Source of the DNA: CALNZV01 sp942491115
GTDB lineage: Bacteria > Desulfobacterota > Desulfobacteria > Desulfobacterales > UBA5852
DNA: 64,000 bases
Assembly (NCBI GenBank): GCA_942491115.1
Contig: CALNZV010000007.1
Coordinates: 248,001-312,000, forward strand
Direction of reading: 5' to 3'
The notes below the pieces were generated by a model. It had not been told where the DNA came from. It worked only from the letters and a program-made list of their open reading frames with translations, and did not search any database. This document shows, piece by piece, positions 18,524-27,613 of the stretch (position 1 is its first letter; every line of letters begins with the position of its first letter). The translations under genes were made by a program, and so were the position numbers.

Positions 18524-18939
18524 GGTTTCTCCCTATAGGCCTGTGTCGGACGCGGCCGGGATTACGCCCGTTCGGTGGCAATCGACGGACCGGAAAAAGG
18601 GCCCGGCGGTTTCGTTTCGCTCTATGGTCTCTACTAAAAGGCAGGGGCGGTCGATCACCACGTGGCACTCATAACCGTCGAATCCCGCCATCCCCATCAA
18701 GCCGGCACTCACCATCATAATGCGTATTCGCGACCCGGGCATCCCCCTTGTTGAGATTTACCCGATACCCCCCTCGGCCATTCCAGGCCGATCTCGATGG
18801 CTCGCGATGAACCAGGAGGGGAGAGGAATCGGCCCATCGGACGACACAAGGGTATCCGGTGGCCGATTGACAGGCGACCACACGAACACAACCATTGGGA
18901 TACAATGGCATTCATGAATTCACAGAAGGAGGCCAACCC
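18524..18939. other. Intergenic region between msrAB and the YHS gene
   Basis: These 416 bases hold the divergent upstream regions of msrAB and the YHS-domain gene. A TACAAT box at 18901-18906 sits 34 bases before the YHS start but has no good -35 at the right distance. A short minus-strand frame (18533-18742) could encode about 60 residues; I do not recognise it and it lacks a ribosome-binding site. Confidence 0.4.
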
Positions 18940-19392
18940 ATGCGACACACGATCATGCCTCCCCTCATCGTTCTGGCTGCTCTGGCATTAACCGGCATCG
19001 CCGTCGCGGGGGGGAAATCGGAAATCAACACCAACTGGAGAGGGCTTGCCATCAGCGGCTACGATCCCGTCGCCTACTTTGACGAGGGACGGCCGGTCAA
19101 AGGCTCGGGGGATCACGAATTTAAATGGAAAGGGGGCAAGTGGCGGTTTTCGAGCAGGGAGCACCTGGAGCGGTTCAAGGCGAACCCGGAAACCTACAGC
19201 CCCCAGTACGGCGGCTATTGCGCCTGGGCCGTCTCCCAGGGAAAGACGGCCGGCATCGACCCGGACCGATGGAAGATCGTGGATGGAAAACTCTACTTGA
19301 ATTACAACAAGGATATTCAGCAGCGTTGGGAGGCGGACATTCCCGGGTTCATCCGGAAGGCCGATGCCAACTGGCCCGAGGTATTGAAATAG
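18940..19392 (+). CDS. YHS domain-containing exported protein
   Basis: The 150-residue product has a signal peptide (hydrophobic to about residue 23, ending in AVAGG) and a YHS-type domain: AISGYDPVAYF, then GSGDHEFKWKGGKWRFSS and YGGYCAWAVSQGK. YHS domains are small, often metal-linked modules; this subgroup is exported and its function is not established. The start is set by a clear aaggagg ribosome-binding site 6 bases before the ATG. Confidence 0.85.
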   Translation: MRHTIMPPLIVLAALALTGIAVAGGKSEINTNWRGLAISGYDPVAYFDEGRPVKGSGDHEFKWKGGKWRFSSREHLERFKANPETYSPQYGGYCAWAVSQGKTAGIDPDRWKIVDGKLYLNYNKDIQQRWEADIPGFIRKADANWPEVLK

Positions 19393-19605
19393 ACCAAACC
19401 CGCCCTGTTCGCCACACCGACTGCCCGGCTGAAGAGCATCAGCCCCGGCCGAGGTCGTCCAGAGGCCCTCTTCCGTCTTGACAATGGGGGGGCGGCATTC
19501 CATCCTACCGGTCGAGCCGATTCAAGGGCCGGCGGCGTCTTGACGCGGTCAGCCCTGCTGAATTTTCTGAAGATCGGGTGCCTTACAACAGAGAGGGGGT
19601 CGCCG

Positions 19606-20466
19606 ATGAGGTGGACCAGTGGGAGAAGAAGCCGCAACGTCGAAGACCGCAGGGGATTGAGGATCGGCCGAAGGGGGGCGGCCGGTGGGGGAATCGGGGT
19701 CGTTGTTCTGACTCTCATCGCCCTGTATTTCGGTGTCGATCCGGGAGTCATCTTCCAACAGACCGGCGGGCCGGTGTCGGTAATCGAGCAGTCGACCGGA
19801 AGCGGTTCCCCATCGCCCGAGGACGATCGGCTCGCCGATTTCGTCTCGACGGTTCTGGCGGATACCGAAGACACCTGGCACGCATTGTTCCAAGCAGGGG
19901 GGGGGACTTACCAGGAGCCCAAGCTGGTTCTGTTTTCCGGCGCCGTGGAGTCGGCCTGCGGCTTCGCCCAATCGGCCATGGGCCCCTTCTACTGCCCAAG
20001 GGACCAAAAGGTATACATCGACCTCAGCTTCTATCGAGACTTGAAAAGCCGGTTCAATGCACCCGGCGACTTTGCTCAGGCTTATGTCATCGCCCATGAA
20101 ATCGGTCACCACGTGCAAACCTTGATGGGGGTTTCACAAAAAGTCCAGGCCTTGAAGCAGCAGGTCGACCGCGCCCAGGCGAACCGGCTCTCGGTCATGC
20201 AGGAGTTGCAGGCCGACTGCTTCGCCGGCATCTGGGCCCATCATGCCCACAGGAGCCGTCAAATCCTTGAATCCGGTGACGTCGAGGAGGCGATGGCCGC
20301 CGCTAGCGCTATCGGGGACGACCGTCTCCAGCAGCAGAGTCGAGGATATGTCACGCCGGATTCCTTTACCCATGGCTCCTCCGAGCAGAGAGTGCGATGG
20401 TTTAGACGGGGTCTGAAGTCCGGTGGTTTGAATACCTGCAACACATTCTCAAGGGATACCCTCTGA
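19606..20466 (+). CDS. Neutral zinc metallopeptidase (YpfJ family)
   Basis: The product has 286 residues and one transmembrane segment near residues 28-45, followed by an extracytoplasmic zinc peptidase domain. The metal site HEIGHH (H-E-x2-H) and the downstream glutamate in MQELQADCFAGIWA are intact, as are SACGFAQSAMGPFYCP and VYIDLSFYRDL, all typical of the YpfJ/KPN_02809 family. Its substrate is unknown. The ATG at 19606 gives the usual MRW start; an upstream in-frame start at 19540 is less likely. Confidence 0.87.
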   Translation: MRWTSGRRSRNVEDRRGLRIGRRGAAGGGIGVVVLTLIALYFGVDPGVIFQQTGGPVSVIEQSTGSGSPSPEDDRLADFVSTVLADTEDTWHALFQAGGGTYQEPKLVLFSGAVESACGFAQSAMGPFYCPRDQKVYIDLSFYRDLKSRFNAPGDFAQAYVIAHEIGHHVQTLMGVSQKVQALKQQVDRAQANRLSVMQELQADCFAGIWAHHAHRSRQILESGDVEEAMAAASAIGDDRLQQQSRGYVTPDSFTHGSSEQRVRWFRRGLKSGGLNTCNTFSRDTL

Positions 20467-20605
20467 CCTGCCGGTCCGTTTCAAGCCCTCCTCGCGCCGC
20501 CGAGTTGCCGGTTTTCATTCCTTGAAAACGGGCGGGTTCGTGCCGAAGGCGGACGGTAGGCCGTCCCATCGATGCCCATCCAGCATCTTTCGGGGTTAAA
20601 ATCAG

Positions 20606-20633
20606 TTGACATTTTACCTATTCGCAATAAGAT
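20606..20633 (+). promoter_or_regulatory. Putative sigma-70 promoter for the PocR-GGDEF gene
   Basis: A perfect -35 hexamer (TTGACA, 20606-20611) is followed after 16 bases by TAAGAT (20628-20633), about 58 bases before the start codon. The -10 matches only four of six positions, so this is moderate evidence. Confidence 0.4.
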
Positions 20634-20690
20634 CAGACTGATAATTACCTTTGTTTTCTTTGCTCCCCCGACTCCGGAGGCCCATCTGCC

Positions 20691-21929
20691 ATGGCATCTT
20701 CAGCGGATCCGCATGCCGCGAAGGATTCATACGACATCGACGCCTTCAAATTGATCGACATCCTGGACCTAAAAGAACTCCAGCAACTTCAAGATGCCTT
20801 CGCCCTGTCCAACCAATTGGCCACCACCATAACGGATACCTTGGGAAGTCCCATCACCCGCCCCAGCAATTACAGCCGTGTCTGCCAAATCATTCGAAAC
20901 ACGGAGGCCGGCCTTGCCAACTGCATGGAATCCGCCCGCTGGCTCGGGCAGATGTCAGGCATAGAAAAGGGTCCCGTATGTCACGCCTGCCGAAGCATCG
21001 GCTTCATCGATGCCAGCGCGCCCATCATCGTCCAAGGCCGTCATGTCGCCAACTGGCTGATCGGGCAGAATTGCGTGGGAGACGTGGATGAAGAGCGGGT
21101 TCGTCAATATGCCGCCCACATCGGCGCCGATCCCGATGCACTGGCGGAGGCCTTTCTGGGCATGCCGAAACACAGCCGTGAGGCCTTTCAAAGTAAGTTG
21201 GACTTCCTCTGGCAGATGGTCAGACAGATTTCCACTCTGGGTCTGCGGGGTCTCAGGTTGTCGAGACTCAACGATGACCTTCAGCACTCACAGGAAGAAC
21301 TCAGCCGCTACAAAGACCACCTGGAGACCCTGGTTGAGGAGCGCACCCGGGAATTGCAGCAGGCCCTTTCCGAAATTAAACGGATGTCCCATACCGACTC
21401 CCTCACGGGGTGCTTCAATCGCCGGTATCTGAACGAAAACCTCCCACGTGAAATCCAGCGGGCTTATCGATACCGGCGGGAGATGGCCATCATTCTATGT
21501 GACATCGACCGTTTCAAAACGGTAAACGATCGGTTCGGCCATCAATTCGGCGATCGGGTACTGATGGAATTCGTGAACGCCGTTCAGGCCTCCATTCGCC
21601 AGTATGCAGATTGGCTGGCCAGGTACGGTGGGGAAGAATTCATATTGGTCATGCCCGAAACCGATATCCGTGCGGCCGGGATCGTTGCGGAACGCTTGAG
21701 GCAAAGCATTGAAAAACTCAGCATTCAGAGGCGAGACCAGGTCATCCGCTTGTCAGCCAGCTTCGGCGTGACCGGTATCGGGTCCGGTGAGAGCCAGAAC
21801 GGACTGAGGGCAGAAGACCTTATCAACAGTGCGGACGACTATCTCTATGATGCCAAGAACACCGGACGGAATCGAGTGGTGTGGGGTCCACCGCTTCGGC
21901 CAAGCTCATCCCACCTGCCCTCGGGATAG
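20691..21929 (+). CDS. PocR-domain diguanylate cyclase
   Basis: The 412-residue cytoplasmic protein has an N-terminal PocR sensory domain (about 20-190, with conserved cysteines in PVCHACRSIGF), a coiled-coil linker (about 200-240) and a C-terminal GGDEF domain. The active-site loop is GGEEF (313-317), so it should make c-di-GMP. The position of the RxxD feedback site reads QYAD, so product inhibition is probably lost. PocR domains are thought to bind small hydrocarbon-type ligands. A c-di-GMP receptor candidate (the PilZ protein) is encoded 5 kb upstream. Confidence 0.85.
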   Translation: MASSADPHAAKDSYDIDAFKLIDILDLKELQQLQDAFALSNQLATTITDTLGSPITRPSNYSRVCQIIRNTEAGLANCMESARWLGQMSGIEKGPVCHACRSIGFIDASAPIIVQGRHVANWLIGQNCVGDVDEERVRQYAAHIGADPDALAEAFLGMPKHSREAFQSKLDFLWQMVRQISTLGLRGLRLSRLNDDLQHSQEELSRYKDHLETLVEERTRELQQALSEIKRMSHTDSLTGCFNRRYLNENLPREIQRAYRYRREMAIILCDIDRFKTVNDRFGHQFGDRVLMEFVNAVQASIRQYADWLARYGGEEFILVMPETDIRAAGIVAERLRQSIEKLSIQRRDQVIRLSASFGVTGIGSGESQNGLRAEDLINSADDYLYDAKNTGRNRVVWGPPLRPSSSHLPSG

Positions 21930-21937
21930 GGACGGTT

Positions 21938-22597
21938 ATGTCATCGGTACGACTACAGACCTTTTTGAACCTGCCCAAGGAAAAACAACAGAGGATTCTG
22001 CGGGTGGCCCTGGAGGAATTTAGTGAAAACGGCTACGAGCGGACGAGCATCAACACCATCGTCAAGCGGCTGGGCATCGCCAAGGGATCCATCTTTCAGT
22101 ATTTTCAGGATAAGGAAAATCTGTTTCTTCACCTTTTCACCATCGCCCTCGACACGGTCAAAGGTCGCCTGAAACAGGTCCGAGACGACTCGGTCGACAG
22201 GACGTTTTTTGAACGCCTCGACCAGACCCTTGACGCCGGTGTGCGTTTCATCAATGACCACCCTACCATCTATCGCCTCTATCTCAGGGTGCTCTTCGAA
22301 TCCCGAATGCCGTTCCGTCAGGAGATCCTGACGTCGGTCCGGCATTACAGCCACGACTACCTAAAAGGACTCATCGACACCGGAGTGGAAAGGGGGGAGT
22401 TGCGGGACGATATCGATCCTAACCTCACTGCGTTCGCTCTGGATGCCATCTTAGACCGGTTTCTCCAGGCCCAGTGCGTCGAACATCTGGATGCCGGACT
22501 CGGCCTTTTCTGTTTGTCGGAAGCCTCCACACGGCGGTGGACAACAGGGATCGTCAACATGGTTGCCGCCGGTCTGAGAAAGCCCGACGGCAGTTGA
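21938..22597 (+). CDS. TetR family transcriptional regulator
   Basis: The 219-residue product has a TetR helix-turn-helix in the first 60 residues (RILRVALEEFSENGYERTS, then GIAKGSIFQYFQDKENLF) and a divergent ligand domain. The start ATG lies 8 bases after the cyclase stop, so the two may be co-transcribed. The next operon (mqn) begins 199 bases downstream, and a near-perfect 18-base palindrome lies between them and is a candidate operator. Confidence 0.85.
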   Translation: MSSVRLQTFLNLPKEKQQRILRVALEEFSENGYERTSINTIVKRLGIAKGSIFQYFQDKENLFLHLFTIALDTVKGRLKQVRDDSVDRTFFERLDQTLDAGVRFINDHPTIYRLYLRVLFESRMPFRQEILTSVRHYSHDYLKGLIDTGVERGELRDDIDPNLTAFALDAILDRFLQAQCVEHLDAGLGLFCLSEASTRRWTTGIVNMVAAGLRKPDGS

Positions 22598-22675
22598 CCA
22601 CTGGTATGGAAATCCCCTTTGTCTGTATTTTCTGTTGCGTTACCCCGTTCACATCGGGTATATCCCTACTCCGTG

Positions 22676-22693
22676 TGTGACCACCTGGTCACA
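22676..22693. promoter_or_regulatory. 18-base palindrome upstream of the mqn operon
   Basis: TGTGACCA (22676-22683) and TGGTCACA (22686-22693) are exact inverted copies separated by CC. The site lies 104 bases before mqnD and 79 bases after the TetR gene. It resembles a Crp/Fnr site in its TGTGA...TCACA halves, but those halves are 8 rather than 6 bases apart. TetR binding is an alternative. Confidence 0.5.
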
Positions 22694-22796
22694 ATCGCCA
22701 GGCTCTTGAACCCGTTTGAATCCGTTGCCCGCACTCTAGCGGGTCCGGATGCGGGCGTTGCCAGAAACCCGACCGGATATCGTCACTTCAGCCATC

Positions 22797-23612
22797 ATGA
22801 GCGCCCGCCCAACATTGCGGTTGGGGTTTTCGCCATGCCCCAACGACACCTTCATGTTCCACGGTATCATCAGCGGCCGAACCCCTATTGATGGGTGGCG
22901 CGTGGCAGAAGAGCTCCACGACGTCGAAACCCTCAATCGGAAGGCCATGGACGGGCAACTCGACGTCACCAAGCTATCCTTCTTCGCCTGGCTGACATTG
23001 AAGGATCGATACCGGCTGCTGAATGCCGGAGCCGCCCTCGGATACGGGTGCGGTCCCGTCCTCGTTACACTGGCCCCGATATCCCCATGTGAACTGAGGC
23101 GATCTCGGGTGGTGCTGCCTGGGGAATGGACGACTGCCCACCTCCTCTTCCGACTCTGGGCACCGGATGCCCACGACCGAATCTTCACCACTTATGACCG
23201 CATTCTGGATACCATCCGATCGGGAAGGGCCGACGCTGGAGTGATCATCCACGAGAGCCGCTTCACTTATGAAAAAGAGGGATTTCAGGCCATCGTGGAT
23301 CTGGGGGAATGGTGGGAGGAGGAAACCGGCCTACCCATCCCGCTAGGATGCATCGCCGCCAGCCGCACCTTAACCCAAGAAACAGTGACGGCCATCGAAA
23401 CATCACTCAGAGCCAGCATCCGGTCGGCCATGGCAACTCCGGATCGTTCCCTCTCCTATATTCGCCGCCATGCCCGCGAAATCGCGGCGGACGTTCTCGA
23501 CCACCACATTCACACCTTTGTCAACGACTTCAGTCTCGACCTCGGCCCCGACGGCCATGCAGCGGTATCCGCCCTGGAAGAGAGGGCCGCTGGGGCGGGG
23601 ATCATTCAATGA
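22797..23612 (+). CDS. mqnD: 1,4-dihydroxy-6-naphthoate synthase
   Basis: MqnD converts cyclic dehypoxanthinyl futalosine to 1,4-dihydroxy-6-naphthoate in the futalosine route to menaquinone. The 271-residue product has the family start LGFSPCPNDTFMFHGI and the periplasmic-binding-protein-like fold segments KLSFFAWL, GYGCGPVLV and DAGVIIHESRFTY. I chose the ATG at 22797, just before the conserved N-terminus, over one at 22749. Its stop overlaps the mqnB start, and it opens a five-gene operon. Confidence 0.92.
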   Translation: MSARPTLRLGFSPCPNDTFMFHGIISGRTPIDGWRVAEELHDVETLNRKAMDGQLDVTKLSFFAWLTLKDRYRLLNAGAALGYGCGPVLVTLAPISPCELRRSRVVLPGEWTTAHLLFRLWAPDAHDRIFTTYDRILDTIRSGRADAGVIIHESRFTYEKEGFQAIVDLGEWWEEETGLPIPLGCIAASRTLTQETVTAIETSLRASIRSAMATPDRSLSYIRRHAREIAADVLDHHIHTFVNDFSLDLGPDGHAAVSALEERAAGAGIIQ

Positions 23613-24304
23613 TCGGGGTGCTGTTTGCCACCATGGCCGAGGCCGAACCCTTTCTCGTGGTCTCGAACGCCGAGCCCGCGACACCGTTGCCGATTCCCGG
23701 ATTCATTGGAGCGCTTCCGGAAATCGGCAGGCCCCGTTTGCGCATCGGCATCATCGGTATGGGCCCCAAGGCCGCCGGCAGGGCTGCAGAGATTTTTCTG
23801 GCAGCTGGCCCTTTGCAAGCCGTGGTCAACGCTGGCGTCTGCGGTAGCCTCAACAACGAAGATGATCTTACCCCCGGCGTCATCGCGGGTATCCGTGAAT
23901 CGGTCGGTGTGGATTCCGAAAGGCGATACCATCCGGTTCTGCCCCCCCATGGGGCAGGACCATGGAAGCACCTCCCGTCGGCCAGACTGGTGACCGTGGA
24001 CAGACCGGTTTTCTCCAAGCGACGCAGGGATGACCTCTCCTCGATCGGGGATCTGGTCGACATGGAAGGAGCGTCGGTGGCTCTGGCCGCCTCAAATGCC
24101 GGCGTTCCCTGCTGGATGATCAAGGGGGTCACCGATCTCGCCGGAGACGGAGACCGGGAAACCCTTTACCGCCACTTGGACTGGGTGTCCCAGAGACTCG
24201 CCCGCTGCCTCTTGGAGGGACTTTTACACTTGCCAATGGAAGGGGGGGAGCAGCCGGTGCCGTCCCCCCTGAAGGATTTTGTTGATGACATCGACACGTT
24301 TTAA
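23609..24304 (+). CDS. mqnB: Futalosine hydrolase / nucleosidase
   Basis: The 231-residue product is a nucleoside phosphorylase-fold hydrolase. The segments NAGVCGSL and VDMEGASVA and the aspartate in KGVTDLAGD are typical of the MqnB/MTA-nucleosidase group. From its place between mqnD and mqnE I infer that it removes the base from (amino)futalosine. Sequence alone does not fully exclude a methylthioadenosine nucleosidase. The ATG overlaps the mqnD stop, and the C-terminus overlaps mqnE by 20 bases. Confidence 0.85.
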   Translation: MIGVLFATMAEAEPFLVVSNAEPATPLPIPGFIGALPEIGRPRLRIGIIGMGPKAAGRAAEIFLAAGPLQAVVNAGVCGSLNNEDDLTPGVIAGIRESVGVDSERRYHPVLPPHGAGPWKHLPSARLVTVDRPVFSKRRRDDLSSIGDLVDMEGASVALAASNAGVPCWMIKGVTDLAGDGDRETLYRHLDWVSQRLARCLLEGLLHLPMEGGEQPVPSPLKDFVDDIDTF

Positions 24305-25412
24305 TGCCGCCGTGGCCAAAGGTGCCGCCTGTGAGCGAATCGACAGATGCGATGCCGCTTTGCTCATCGACAACCTCACCCCAGACAGGGTCCATGAACT
24401 GGGATGCGCGGCACTGGCTAATCGCCGTCAACGGTATTCGGACCGGGCCACCTTTGTATTCAATATCCAAATCAACCCCAGCAACATCTGTGCATCCGGC
24501 TGCACCTTCTGCAATTACGCCGCCACTCCAGAGGATGATCATGCCTATGTGCTCGAGGAAGACGACATATTGAGGGAGGTGGCCGCCGTTCAACCGACAG
24601 AGGTTCATATCGTGGGCGGCCTCAATGCCATCTGGAACTACGATCGTAACCGTCGTCTTGTCGCCGAACTGCGCCGTCGATTCAACGGGCTCCATATCAA
24701 GGCCTACACAGCGGTCGAAATCGCCTACTTCGCCCAAACCACGGGAAAAGATGCGCTTGACATTTTAAAGGAGCTCAAGGCCGCCGGTATCAACGCCATG
24801 ACGGGTGGAGGGGCCGAAATGTTCTCGGAGCGACTCCATCGCATCCATTGGAACAACAAGATCGGACCCGAGGACTGGATCCGCATTCACCATATGGCCC
24901 ATTCCCTGGGTATTGCCAGCAACGCCACCATGCTATTCGGGTTCGGGGACACATGGGGTGAACGGATCGATCATCTTCTGCGGTTGCGGGAGGCCCAGGA
25001 CCGATCAGGGGGATTCGAGTGCTTCATTCCATTGGCATTCCAGCCGGGGCGAGACGCCCCCGAAAGCGAGGGGCCTTCTCCGGGGGACATACTGGCCGTC
25101 ATGGCCATTTCCCGGCTCCTTCTGGACAACATCCCCCATATCAAATCCTATTGGCCAATGAGCGGTCTTGAGACCGCCGCCGCCGGTCTGAGCTGGGGGG
25201 GGGACGACATGGACGGTACCATCCGAAAAGAACGGATCGCCCACCTTGCCGGTGCCAGTTCCCCGGGAGGACTTGCCAGAGGACAGATGATCGACACTAT
25301 TCGAGCCGCCGGGTTCGTTCCATTGGAGCGGGACGGACGCTTTCGACCCGTCGGCGCCTTCCCGGGCCCGGCCGGATTCCCGAAGGCCCCCCATGAAGGA
25401 TCGAAACCATGA
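24285..25412 (+). CDS. mqnE: Aminofutalosine synthase (radical SAM)
   Basis: MqnE joins 3-enolpyruvylbenzoate to S-adenosylmethionine to give aminofutalosine. The 375-residue protein has the radical-SAM cluster motif CASGCTFC (C-x3-C-x2-C) near residue 70, followed by VHIVGGLN and GGGAEMFSE, which separate it from the related MqnC. The ATG at 24285 lies inside the end of mqnB; two TTG codons just upstream are less likely. The stop overlaps the mqnA start. Confidence 0.93.
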   Translation: MTSTRFNAAVAKGAACERIDRCDAALLIDNLTPDRVHELGCAALANRRQRYSDRATFVFNIQINPSNICASGCTFCNYAATPEDDHAYVLEEDDILREVAAVQPTEVHIVGGLNAIWNYDRNRRLVAELRRRFNGLHIKAYTAVEIAYFAQTTGKDALDILKELKAAGINAMTGGGAEMFSERLHRIHWNNKIGPEDWIRIHHMAHSLGIASNATMLFGFGDTWGERIDHLLRLREAQDRSGGFECFIPLAFQPGRDAPESEGPSPGDILAVMAISRLLLDNIPHIKSYWPMSGLETAAAGLSWGGDDMDGTIRKERIAHLAGASSPGGLARGQMIDTIRAAGFVPLERDGRFRPVGAFPGPAGFPKAPHEGSKP

Positions 25413-26257
25413 CCGACTATCCCGTTGCCATGATTCCCTATGCCAATATGGCTCCTTTTCGAGCGGCCGGGACGCCTAAAGGCTGCCGATGGGTTCCCCT
25501 CGTGCCGTCGGAAAGCGTCGCCGCCATCAGCGCCGGACGGGTTCTGGCGGCAGCGATTCCCGTGGTCGCCTTGCCGGCACTGGGAGACCACATCGAACCC
25601 ATCGGCCGATTTGGAATCGCCGCCAAGGAAGCGTCCATGAGCGTCCTTCTTTTTTCCCACGTCCCGATCCAACACCTGTCTTCCTGGGACCGGATTCGTG
25701 CCACCCAAGAGTCCACCACAAGCGTCCGACTCCTGGAAATGCTTCTTCACCGTCCCGTCGCCGGGGGCCGGCAACCTGCAGCATCGAGCCCCCTTACCAC
25801 ATCGGCCGCCGAACTGATGATCGGCGACCGGGCTCTGGCAGGTCTTCACTACCGGCAAGGCGGAGAGGTACGCGTTGAGGAAGCACGCCGTTTGGCCGCC
25901 TTTGCCGATGTGACGGATTTGGCCACCGAATGGTTTGAATGGCAGGGGCTGCCGTTCGTTTTCGCGAGATGGGTGGTGAGAACAGACGCCCCTGAAGACT
26001 GCCGCCAGGCCATAGGAGAATGGCTTTCACGGTTCAAGGATGGAGAAGCACAATTTGTCCAGCGATCCATACCGGCGGCAGCGGCGGCCACCGGGCTGCC
26101 TGGGGAACTCATCGACCACTATTTTGCCGTTATTCGACGAACCCTGACCGAGGAGGACATGGCAGGTCAGAAACGCTTTCTGGACGCTATGGCCCGGATG
26201 CCCTCCTTCCATTCACAATCTCCTCGGCAACCAACACCCTCTGCTGCTTTGGGGTAG
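25409..26257 (+). CDS. mqnA: Chorismate dehydratase (menaquinone biosynthesis)
   Basis: MqnA dehydrates chorismate to 3-enolpyruvylbenzoate, the first step of the futalosine pathway. The 282-residue product shows the family pattern of a periplasmic-binding-type fold: IPYANMAPFR at the start, TTSVRLLEMLL (the TTS.. ligand loop), IGDRAL and TDLATEWFEWQGLPFVFA. The ATG overlaps the mqnE stop, and mqnC follows after 2 bases. Confidence 0.9.
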   Translation: MTDYPVAMIPYANMAPFRAAGTPKGCRWVPLVPSESVAAISAGRVLAAAIPVVALPALGDHIEPIGRFGIAAKEASMSVLLFSHVPIQHLSSWDRIRATQESTTSVRLLEMLLHRPVAGGRQPAASSPLTTSAAELMIGDRALAGLHYRQGGEVRVEEARRLAAFADVTDLATEWFEWQGLPFVFARWVVRTDAPEDCRQAIGEWLSRFKDGEAQFVQRSIPAAAAATGLPGELIDHYFAVIRRTLTEEDMAGQKRFLDAMARMPSFHSQSPRQPTPSAALG

Positions 26258-26259
26258 CC

Positions 26260-27411
26260 ATGACCACCATGACCCCTCCCCCAAATAGCCCGTCGGCTCC
26301 TCAACGGTCGAGCCATCGATATGACGCCAAGGACGGCTTGGTCTTTCTCTCACAGCTGCCCATGGGCGAACTGATGGCCTTGGCCCACGCCGAACGAAAA
26401 CGCCGCTATCCTCGAGACGTCGTCACCTTTGTGGTGGATACCAACCCCAATTACACCAACGTTTGCGACACCCGTTGCGACTTTTGCGCGTTCTGCCGGC
26501 ATCCTGAAGATCCCGATGCCTACACCCTTACCCCCGAGCAGGTGGCCGAGAGTGTATCGACGGCTCACCGGGCGGGGGCGACGACCGTCTTGCTTCAGGG
26601 GGGAAATCATCCCGAAATCGGCCTGAAGGATTGGGTCGCCTATATCCGAGCCATCCGGAAGGCCTGCCCCTCCATTCACATTCACCCTTTCAGTCCTGCG
26701 GAATACGTCTGGATGGCCGGGCATGAAAACCGGCCGATAGAGAGCGTTCTTCAGACGATCTACGATGAAGGGATTCGCACCATTCCCGGGGGTGGGGCCG
26801 AGATCCTGGTGGATGAGGTCCGCAGGAGGATCGCCGCGACCAAGGCAACGGCGCAACAGTGGTTGGATGCCTGCGAATCCGCCCATCGCATCGGGTTTCG
26901 AACCACAGCAACCCTGATGTTCGGTCATCTGGAAACGGACCGGGATATTATCGACCATCTGATGCGGTTGCGGACCCTTCAAGACCGAACCCAAGGCATT
27001 ACGAGCTTTATTGCCTGGTCTTTCAAACCCGGGGGCTCCCCCTTGGGTAAGGTCGTTACCAAACCGGCCCACCCGGCTCGCTACGTTCGAATCATCGCTA
27101 CGGCAAGGCTTATGTTGGACAATATCGATCACATTCAGTCGTCCTGGTTCAGCGAAAGCACCAAGGCGGGACAGTTGGGCCTTCTGGCGGGTGCAGATGA
27201 TTTCGGCGGCGTGCTGGTAGAGGAACATGTGCTGAAAACCGCCGGGCACTGCCGGGCGGCCTCCGTGGAGGGGGTCAAAGGGCTGATCCGGCAAGCCGGC
27301 TTCACCCCTGCCCAACGGGATTCAGATTACCGTGTTCTGGAAATTTTCGACAGGGATTACAATGGAAGGTCGGTCGAGGCCATCGGGGGGAAGGAGACGT
27401 CGATAGAGTAA
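26260..27411 (+). CDS. mqnC: Cyclic dehypoxanthinyl futalosine synthase (radical SAM)
   Basis: MqnC cyclises dehypoxanthinyl futalosine. The 383-residue product has the radical-SAM motif CDTRCDFCAFCR near residue 70, LLQGGNHPEIGL, and GGGAEIL followed by FGHLETDRDIIDHL, all typical of MqnC. The ATG comes 2 bases after mqnA; upstream in-frame codons lie inside mqnA. It ends the operon. A weak stem-loop follows at 27431. Confidence 0.93.
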   Translation: MTTMTPPPNSPSAPQRSSHRYDAKDGLVFLSQLPMGELMALAHAERKRRYPRDVVTFVVDTNPNYTNVCDTRCDFCAFCRHPEDPDAYTLTPEQVAESVSTAHRAGATTVLLQGGNHPEIGLKDWVAYIRAIRKACPSIHIHPFSPAEYVWMAGHENRPIESVLQTIYDEGIRTIPGGGAEILVDEVRRRIAATKATAQQWLDACESAHRIGFRTTATLMFGHLETDRDIIDHLMRLRTLQDRTQGITSFIAWSFKPGGSPLGKVVTKPAHPARYVRIIATARLMLDNIDHIQSSWFSESTKAGQLGLLAGADDFGGVLVEEHVLKTAGHCRAASVEGVKGLIRQAGFTPAQRDSDYRVLEIFDRDYNGRSVEAIGGKETSIE

Positions 27412-27430
27412 AACACCCGTACCATCGACT

Positions 27431-27447
27431 ATCGGGAAACCCCCGAT
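27431..27447 (+). terminator. Short stem-loop after mqnC
   Basis: ATCGGG (27431-27436) and CCCGAT (27442-27447) can pair across a five-base loop 20 bases after the mqnC stop. There is no T-run, so termination is only possible. Confidence 0.3.
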
Positions 27448-27511
27448 CGCTCAAGGAAAGAGCTCATCCGGGTCGGTCCCGAACGTTGCGCTCCGGATCG
27501 ATACTCGAGCG

Positions 27512-27613
27512 CTACAGGAACAACAACACGCAGAACGCCAGCAGGGGCAGCAATTCCCAGATGGCGGTGGCGACGATCCGCCGCCCTAACGATTGTCTTC
27601 TGTAACGGGGCAT
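27512..27613 (-). CDS. Possible 33-residue membrane miniprotein
   Basis: A short minus-strand frame starts at 27613 with a good ribosome-binding site (gggagg, 7 bases before the ATG). It encodes a basic N-terminus (MPRYRRQSLGRR) and a single hydrophobic helix (IVATAIWELLPLLAFC onward), ending in leucine-rich residues. The arrangement is that of a one-span inner-membrane miniprotein with the N-terminus inside. I do not recognise a family, and it has no obvious operon partner. Confidence 0.45.
   Translation of the reverse strand: MPRYRRQSLGRRIVATAIWELLPLLAFCVLLFL

Noticed and set aside
22676..22693. Classical Crp site
   Set aside because: The TGTGA and TCACA halves are 8 bases apart instead of 6, so I list it only as a palindrome of unknown binder.
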